Shown one piece after another: positions 57,546 through 64,000 of a stretch of 64,000 nt of DNA. The translations under genes and the position numbers were made by a program. Every line of letters begins with the position of its first letter. The first letter of the stretch is position 1. A model generated the notes under the pieces. It saw nothing but the letters and a program-made list of their open reading frames with translations. It was not told where the DNA came from and made no database searches. The stretch comes from Polymyxa betae (Eukaryota > Endomyxa > Phytomyxea > Plasmodiophorida > Plasmodiophoridae): contig RBZT01000771.1 of NCBI GenBank assembly GCA_003693705.1, positions 43,592 to 107,591 of the forward strand, written 5' to 3'.

Positions 57546-59310
57546 ATGACCAACGAGTTTGCATGCCCGGTCACTGTCGGTTTTCCAAAACCCGGTTCTT
57601 CGCTTCAATGTGACTGCAAAGTCAGCTCGGAATCGATCAGTTTCTCAGCTGCTCAAGCAAAACCCATACCACTAACAACCAGTTTATATCTCGATGAGTT
57701 CGGTCAAACGAATGGATTCGCTATTTGGAACGATGATGGGATTCAGGCTGTGATATCAAGCAATCCAGATAATCAACTGAATCTGGTGTGTGGTTTTGAG
57801 GGAAGTTGAACTGGTCTTTGATTTGCCCTATTCAGATGAATGCAATCATCGATCATCTCTGGGAACCTATCGGTCGTGTGAGTTCAGAACCCATCGACCA
57901 AATGGAATGGCGTCATTCGGTATTCTGGCTTCTTAACCTCGCATCGAGTTCTCATACCATTTAGGTTCACAGAGGAAGTTTACATTCTGCTTGTGTTCTT
58001 GGAGACAAGGAACGTTTTGAAAAGCTTATCTCAGAAATGGCGTCCTTCTCAGTCGATCGGCAGTAAGTCAAGCGAAAACAGTTTACGACTGCTTTCAAAG
58101 TTGATTTTGAAGGGACTCTTCCGGGCGTACAGCACTTTATTATGCTTGCAGCCGCGACTTCAAACATGGCGTTGAATCACTTGTGAAAGCAGGTGCTGAT
58201 CCAGCATATGGCGATAATGAAGGCGTTACGCCACTACACGTCTCGTCACGATTGGGGCATGCCAACACGACTCAATTCCTTTTGACATCAGGAACCGGTG
58301 TCATCGTTGCTGAATTCGAAGGTGATCAGACCTCTCCAGTCTGGTTGGCCGCTTGCAGTAACAACCCTCGAGCTGCTGCATGCTTGAAAGCTTTGTTAGC
58401 GCATGGGTTTTCTGCCGATCTTACATACGAAGGCAAACATTTGCTACATGTCGCTTGTATTCAGAACCAAACGGAGGTGGTTGAAACTCTTCTCGTAGAA
58501 GGGAAACTCGACCCTAATATCATTTCTAGCGAGGGACTCGGTCCTTTACATTATGCTGTTCGTGAGAACGCCACGAATGAGCCCACGTTGGTGAAAGATC
58601 TGCTATGGGCGGGAGCCTATGCTAACTATCCCACTGACGACGACCTCAAGAATACCCCTCTTCATTTATGCAGGCAAGAAGACGTCGCGATGGCGTTGGT
58701 TCAGCATGGCGCCCGACTAGACATATTGAACGCATCTGGACAAGCAGCGACCTATCATCTATCAGAAGACTTCGTCAAACGTCTTTCATCGACCAGTTTA
58801 GTTAGATGGAAGCTAAAACGAGAAGTCGCGATTCTGTTCTGCCCGAACGCTGCCTATCTGGATGGGTCGACATGCCGCCTATGCAAGTACGCTTTCTTGC
58901 CACTCATTGGCAGAAAGCATCATTGTCGGATCTGTGGCAGTTTAGTCTGCGAATCGTGCTCACTGAAACGCGTCACGTTCTCAAGCCAGGCTTATCGTGC
59001 ATGCGATGGTTGCTTCAACCGTGCCATCGAGGCCAAGGTCGCATTCCAAATGCTCCCGAACGCGATTCCTGCTGTGCCTGATAGTCCCCCGGGTGAGCTA
59101 TTAGACTCCCCTGAGCTGTCACCGACGTCCCGGCCAGCCGCCTTGGACCTCTCTGATAATGAGACGGCTATAGCTCGACCCATAGCCGCCCTTCAAGAAA
59201 GGAGCCAGGCTCTGGATGAGCTGGGCAACAGATCGGATGCCCTTCGCAACGATGCCGAACAGTTCGCCAGTCTGGCCGACAAGCTGGCAGCGAAATTCGG
59301 TGCCAAATGA
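57546..59310 (+). CDS. Ankyrin repeat - FYVE - R-SNARE-like fusion protein
   Basis: At least four exons. The N-terminus has no known domain. From about 57960 on come ankyrin repeats (NEGVTPLHVSSRLGHANTTQ, GKHLLHVACIQNQTEVVETL, GLGPLHYAVRENA, NTPLHLCRQED). Then a FYVE zinc finger: CRLCKYAFLPLIGRKHHCRI followed by CGSLVCESCS and ACDGC, with RKHHCRICG matching the PI3P-binding R(R/K)HHCR motif. The last 40 residues, RPIAALQERSQALDELGNRS then DALRNDAEQFASLADKLAAK, closely follow the C-terminal half of the synaptobrevin SNARE motif, with arginine at the zero layer (LQERSQ) but no membrane anchor. A PI3P-tethered endosomal fusion factor is inferred. Confidence 0.85.
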
Positions 59311-59384
59311 TGCCTATCTATTAAATACAACATACAGACAAGTTATGACATAGTACTGGTAGTATCGATCTCTTAGTATGTATC

Positions 59385-62270
59385 ATGTCGTCATTCAGTC
59401 ATGTCCAGATAGCCTACTTTAGGCGCCTTTATGATACATACCGGTCTAAGAGTGCCGGCATAAATCATAACGATTTAGTGCTGATATTGGTAGAGTCCCT
59501 AGTAGGGTGTGTGTCGTCGGTCGCCATGCTGAAACTGGATCCAGAGGCATCTTGGACCAGATATCCCGCTGGCCGTCGCCAAGCTCAAGATTCGTGATTA
59601 CTCCAAGAGCGGCGACTTCATCAAATTCGATGATTTCTGTCGCCTGCTGGCTGCTTACCAGAATGAGCTTCCGGATCTTCAGATGGAGTTCGTCAAGGCA
59701 TTGCAGTATTTCTTGAAGGTAAGGTTTCGTGGGTCGCTGTTCGAGTTTCTCTCACATACTAGGCAGAAAAGGACGAAAGCCATGACCTTTGGTATCACCG
59801 AAGGGAATGGACTGAATCGCAACGATCTGATTAATATTCTGTTATCTGGTAGTCAGCCTCTTTCCATCACCGAAGCCAATGCTGTCTGTGCCAGCTGCTA
59901 CTGCAAAACTAATGCTGAGTTTGGGCGCTAATAGGCGGTCGATGACATCCTTGCTGGCCACACCACAATATCCACGAAACGGATTCTGAAGAAGATTAAC
60001 CACAATGGGGCGTTATGGGCGTCGATCTCGTATGATCATAAATATATCTGTATTTGTTTAAGCCCACAGAGCATCAAAGATCTGATTCCAATGTGCAGCC
60101 TATCCTCCAAAGATTATGCTGAAAATCTGCCTGACTGAAATCAGCGATCTGTCCATGCTTCGAAGAGTCAAATTCCGGCCTGGGCAAGGCATCGCTTTCA
60201 ATGCCTTAGATCCGTTCATTCGCATTCGATTCTGCAATTCTGTTTTAACAACCACAGTGAGATTTAACCTACTTTCTGCGTTTCGATTTAGTTTATAACT
60301 TTCGAAAAGATACGACAAGCTGAATCGGGGAACTTTTGGCCTCGGACGTTAATGCTGCCGATACAGATTCCCTCTGTGTCCCTGGATTATATTCAATCGA
60401 AGGTACCGGTTTGATAATTCGCTATTCGCTTGCCGACCTTTTTAGATTGGGTTTCGCAACTCGGTGATAATCGATCTGATGGACAGCCAGCGTACTAGTC
60501 GCAGCTCGGTCTATGCAGAATGGATTGGATCCGGACGGCTGCGATTAACTACAGTTATGAGGCAGTCTATTGGTGTAGTGCCATACGAGGTTCTGCTTAG
60601 AAAGTTCCGATCCCTTAAATGACAGCTGTTCTCAGGTGTCGTTCGATTGTCAGAATTCCAGCTCCAATTTAAGGCTTCGCTTAACGATCGAGCTGATTGG
60701 TCTGATATGGACATCTAGGTAACCCGGTCTAAAATCGTGTTCAGGTCCCTCGTTAGGATCGATATTCGATTCTATAGACGACCTGATTCTAACCAACCAT
60801 TATGTGAAATTGGCCAAAGACGTCAATCCAGCTCCTGCTAAACCACTAGCTGGTATTTGGATAAACTCGCTTTGTGCTCTGATAAGCTGATAAAAGGAAT
60901 AGGAAAGAGAGAAGTTACTTTACCGGGATCTATCAAAACTGCAACAATTGCGACCAAAGACGGCCATTCTAAAAATCTGCTTGATCGCGTTATCCAGATT
61001 TACGAGCGGGTCGAGGCTCAGGTCCCCCGACGCAACGTTCGCCTATTCGGGCGTGACTACAACGATAATTTCGCCCTGATTGTCCAGTTCGTGACCAAAT
61101 GCCAAATACCACCGTCGTATCAGAATCCTCAAAAACTTGCCGAGTCGTTCTGTTTTCTCAAAGGAAATCCAGCACATTCGTGTGAACCCGAAAATACCGA
61201 ACTCGTAACCGATACTGAGGTTCCTTAAATTCAGGTCCTTAACTGACACCAGGACGCCGATATCGTTCTACCCCCCGATTTCTTCATTCGTCGTGGATTC
61301 GTCTCCATGCTGGACCGAAGTTTATTCCTTTGTGGGCTATTCAATGCATGTGGATTAAATGCATATGTTGTGACTGGAAATGATGGCCTATATGAATGTG
61401 TTTGGGTAATCGATATTGACCAAAATGGCACAGTTCGACATTGGTAGAATCTAATTCTATGAAGCATCAGGCTGTGTAATGATATTGATTGTAGGGATAC
61501 GCTAACCGGTAAATACAGCTACAGCAGCTCCTATGTTCCTGGAGCGGTCTGGAACAGCCGACAGTTCTATTTCAATGTCTGCTCGGATGATCGTCCAGAT
61601 TTGGACTGGAATCTCTCCGACATGTCGTCATGGAAGCCGTTACTGCTAGAAACCGATGTATTACCATCACGATACCGATATAACTTAGTATGACTCCCCT
61701 CCATATGTTGTAGTGATCCTTTTCAATACAAGTTGCAGGTCATGACGCCAATGCAATTGTCGAATGATTCGACTTCCACGAACTTGATTGTGAGCGGTTC
61801 TGTGGGCGATACTTCAGTTTGTATTCAATTTGTTGCAGGTTGCAGGAATCCAGTCGTACCGTCAGGCCCGCCTGGGCTTAACAACTCCATTCTACTGGCC
61901 GATTTGCGAAGCGTTTCATTCGTTGTTGAGCTCTACCGATCTGACTACCGTCATGACCAACCGATATCTTCAAGATTATGCTCGACAGCACTTGTTTCCA
62001 AACACGCTGTCATCGTTTCGCCAAATTGTCTTTAAGTATACGGGATCTTAGACAATACTTTTAGACAACTGAAAAATGTGTAGATGTTGCCCTGAAAACA
62101 TCATAGTTCAAGAGCTGATTTGGATGGGTCTACTGGACTGTACAGCTCCTGATACAGTATTTGGTATTGGAGTTAATACCAGATCACATGGTCTAGGCCT
62201 AACAACAACCAACGTCATCATTGGATATATCATCAACCTGAATTCCATATTATTAAATTCAATAGAATAG
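59385..62270 (+). CDS. CEP76: CEP76-type centriolar protein (C2 plus transglutaminase-like domain)
   Basis: Multi-exon. The C-terminal half matches CEP76: VSMLDRSLFLCGLFNACGLN then AYVVTGNDGLYECVWVIDID, FYFNVCSDDRPDLDWNLSDM with SSWKPLL, and YRQARLGLTTPFYWPICEAF (CEP76 has HRKDLGLTTVWEDQL). A C2-like segment precedes (LRRVKFRPGQGIAFNALDPF then IRIRFCNSV, about 60150-60250). The 5' part (59385-60020) encodes EF-hand-like helices (INHNDLVLIL, GDFIKFDDFCRLLAAYQ, GLNRNDLINILLSG) and could be the N-terminus or a separate small gene. One exon phase there is not resolved. CEP76 restrains centriole duplication and occurs in organisms with centrioles, so its presence argues for a flagellate life stage. 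The catalytic His of true transglutaminases is not conserved. Confidence 0.7.
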
Positions 62271-62330
62271 TTGCCGCAATGACTCCAAATCGGTCAAGAC
62301 CCGTCGGAGAATCTCACCGCGGATGGCGTT

Positions 62331-62833
62331 ATGAGCTCGTCTGGCATCACCTATTACGAGATCATTGGTGTCGCCGCCGACGCCACCGAACACGAAATCC
62401 GGTCGGCCTATCTTCGGAAGGCGCTGCAGCATCATCCAGATAAGTCGGAGGGTGGCCACGAATCCGAGCATTTTTTGGCGCTGCAGGCTGCTTGGGAGAC
62501 GCTACGCGATCCCATCGCCCGAGCCAGATATGATGCGGGCGTTCGAGGTACATTCTGGCCCACGTTTGGTCTTGTGGTCGTAGCGAAGTTGACGCCTTGG
62601 TAGACACGAGATTGAAATCGAGATCGTCTAACAATGGGCCGATTTACCTGATTGTTGGGCTTGATGAATGCACGGCGGTGTCGACCGACCCGGATCGCCC
62701 TGACATCATCGATGCCTATCTGTACCAATGCCGATGCGGCGATGATTATTTCGTGGAGGTGGGCGCCTTCCAGCACGACCAGCAGATCGTCCAATGCAGC
62801 AGCTGCTCGTTGCGGATACAAGTTAATAGATAA
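62331..62833 (+). CDS. DPH4: DPH4 (DNAJC24/Jjj3), diphthamide synthesis J-protein
   Basis: Two exons (62331-62547, 62604-62833; 56-nt intron) join to 148 residues. J domain: YYEIIGVAADATEHEIRSAY, HPD motif in LQHHPDKSEGG, AWETLRDPIARARYD. The C-terminal CSL zinc finger has YQCRCGDDYFVEV and VQCSSCSLRIQV, with the four zinc cysteines (CxC, CxxC). Dph4 supplies electrons/iron to Dph1-Dph2 in the first step of diphthamide formation on elongation factor 2 and stimulates Hsp70. Its stop lies 9 bp from the convergent ZPR1-like stop. Confidence 0.93.
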
Positions 62834-62842
62834 GCAAATAAT

Positions 62843-63568
62843 TTATTGGGAGAAGGAATCGTCCTCGGTCCTGGCGTAGTCTTGTACTGAGATATTGGGG
62901 GCGTTCAGACCCGAGACTAAGCTACGCCCGCAAGGGTCGTCGATCACGACAGAGAAATCCGACGCCGAATCCAATCGTGATCGGAACCCCTGCATGAAGG
63001 CCTCGAACTCTTCGCGATTATTGGTCATGAGCAGGCGCTGCGGATCGTCGAGATTGGCGTAGATCTCGTCGAGCAGCGTCCCGACTTTGGTGAACTGACA
63101 GCCCAGCTGACCTCTGCCCAGATCCAGACCGATTTCTGGAATAGATAACGACGCCGTCGACGACTGTGTTGGAATTAGGGATTTGTGATGAAAAACGAAC
63201 ATTCAACATACGATGGCGGCGTCCCTTTGCAGATCCATCTCCGATTGAACGGAAAGCGTTAAGATTCGGCCCAGGGAGCGAACCGGGCCAGATTCATCGA
63301 CGGCGATCTTGCGATAGCCACAGTGCTGGCATTGATCAATCAGCAAACTGATATCCAGGAAGCCGTCCTGCAGCGATCTCCCGACGTACTGCTGCAGGGC
63401 CGAGAGACAGCGCGGGCAGGGGTGTGACGCCAGACGGGATTCGGCGATCTGAATCACGAGTCCGACCGAGTTCGAGACGACGGTCTCGTCCTGGGCAGTT
63501 TCTGGCTCCGCTTCGGTGTCTAACGTGGTTTGATCGGGAGTCGGTTCCGCTGGATTGCCTTTACACAT
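62843..63568 (-). CDS. ZPR1 zinc-finger protein with a single module
   Basis: Two exons (63568-63212, 63163-62843; 48-nt intron) join in frame to 225 residues. One ZPR1 module is visible: zinc finger HPCPRCLSALQQ...DQCQHCGYRK, LGRILTLSVQSEMDLQRDAA, the intron-spanning TASLSIPEIGLDLGRGQLGC, QFTKVGTLLDEI, and SVVIDDPCGRSLVSGLNAP. Ordinary ZPR1, an eEF1A-folding chaperone, has two such modules (about 450 residues). Here the N-terminus is a short acidic segment in place of the first module. It is either a half-size paralogue or a truncated descendant. The gene is the last clear one before the telomere. Confidence 0.85.
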
Positions 63569-63614
63569 GATCGGCGATGGGAAAAGCGAAAATCGCGAAA
63601 ATAAAACACAAACA

Positions 63615-63740
63615 ATGGCTGAACAGCGGGCCACGGACTTTTTTTTCGGATTTTTGTCTAGAAAGCTCTTCGATTTGCCGATTGGCGTTCAACTTGGTAC
63701 CTACACAGACTTATTAGAAGTAACAATACAGATGGACTGA
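63615..63740 (+). CDS. Short frame or truncated gene next to the telomere
   Basis: A 41-codon ATG frame (MAEQRATDFFFGFLSRKLFD, continuing PIGVQLGTYTDLLEVTIQMD), divergent from the ZPR1-like gene by 46 bp. The segment GVQLGTYTDLLEVTIQMD faintly recalls the start of an Sm/LSM fold, too weak to name. The frame stops just before the repetitive subtelomere, so this may be a gene cut short by chromosome-end formation. Confidence 0.3.
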   Translation: MAEQRATDFFFGFLSRKLFDLPIGVQLGTYTDLLEVTIQMD

Positions 63741-63927
63741 TGATCGCCTAAACGGGCATAATCTCGTCAGGTGAGACGTATTACATCTGTGGAGTACTTA
63801 AAAACAGATAAGAAAGCAGAATGGAAGATACAAGACACAGATGATAGAGAGATGTGAATGTATAATAAAAAAGATAGAAGATGTATGAATGGAGATGTGA
63901 CAGAGATGGGAGGTGTTGCACATTTAT
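63741..63927. other. Purine-rich subtelomeric spacer
   Basis: About 190 bp, strongly A/G-rich on the plus strand (GATAGAGAGATGTG, GGAGATGTGACAGAGATGGG). No gene. It leads directly into telomeric repeats. Confidence 0.7.
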
Positions 63928-64000
63928 TAGGGTTTAGGGGGTATTTAGGGTTAGGGTTAGGGTTAGGGTTTAGGGTTTAGGGTTTTGGTTAGGGTTAGGG
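63928..64000 (+). repeat. Telomeric repeat array at the chromosome end
   Basis: Starts TTAGGGTTTAGGGGG and continues with TTAGGG units mixed with TTTAGGG and one TTTTGG variant to the last base. The G-rich strand runs 5'-3' toward the window end, as required for a right-hand telomere. The mixed 6- and 7-base units point to slippage by the telomerase or to a degenerate proximal telomere. Confidence 0.95.

Overview
This is eukaryotic nuclear DNA. The genes carry many very short GT-AG introns, mostly 35-60 nt and often with a CTAAT/CTGAT branch-point-like motif. Products include argonaute, coatomer, mitochondrial complex I subunits, TSC2 and an ER Hsp110-type chaperone. The last about 70 bases are telomeric repeats (TTAGGG with TTTAGGG variants), so the window is a chromosome end. 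A centriolar CEP76-type protein together with fungal-style compactness (roughly 30 genes in 64 kb) suggests an early-diverging, flagellate-lineage fungus or a close opisthokont relative. The species cannot be named from the sequence alone.

Layout. 0-5.5 kb: sparse. It holds decayed coding fragments, one intact 7TM-RGS gene (1551-2921), a MITE-like element with internal AAAACGGCGTTTT palindromes (about 4181-4538) and a secreted orphan. 5.7-34.6 kb: dense housekeeping block with protein-isoaspartate methyltransferase, tuberin (TSC2), a BAR-like/PH/RhoGAP protein, NDUFA5, an EP400/Eaf1-type HSA-SNF2-SANT protein with a wrecked ATPase, RFC2/Rfc4, an armadillo protein, zeta-COP, a class-V aminotransferase lacking its catalytic lysine, NDUFB3, an M17 leucyl aminopeptidase, SET/NAP and a TBC1D13-like RabGAP. 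35-44 kb: ribosome biogenesis and nuclear genes (SDA1, CDCA7-like zinc finger, RRS1, NSUN RNA methyltransferase) and a gamma-glutamyl hydrolase. Several of these have interstitial telomere repeats in introns or promoters. 44.4-53.2 kb: an island of intronless genes on the minus strand, alternating 7TM-RGS / argonaute relic / frameshifted 7TM-RGS / intact argonaute / 7TM-RGS. 53.9-63.6 kb: HYOU1/Lhs1, an ankyrin-FYVE-R-SNARE fusion, CEP76, DPH4 and a one-module ZPR1 protein, then subtelomeric sequence and telomere.

Functional themes: G-protein and small-GTPase control (four RGS receptors, TSC2, RhoGAP, TBC), ribosome assembly (SDA1, RRS1, NSUN, DPH4), chromatin and small-RNA silencing (EP400-like, SET, CDCA7-like, argonaute) and mitochondrial complex I. 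The most notable items are the 7TM-RGS/argonaute tandem island with its fossils, two pseudoenzymes (SNF2 and aminotransferase), the ankyrin-FYVE-SNARE fusion and the repeated telomere-like boxes. Exon calls were made by hand from reading frames and family alignments remembered from knowledge. Exon borders given explicitly keep the frame. Other borders are approximate.
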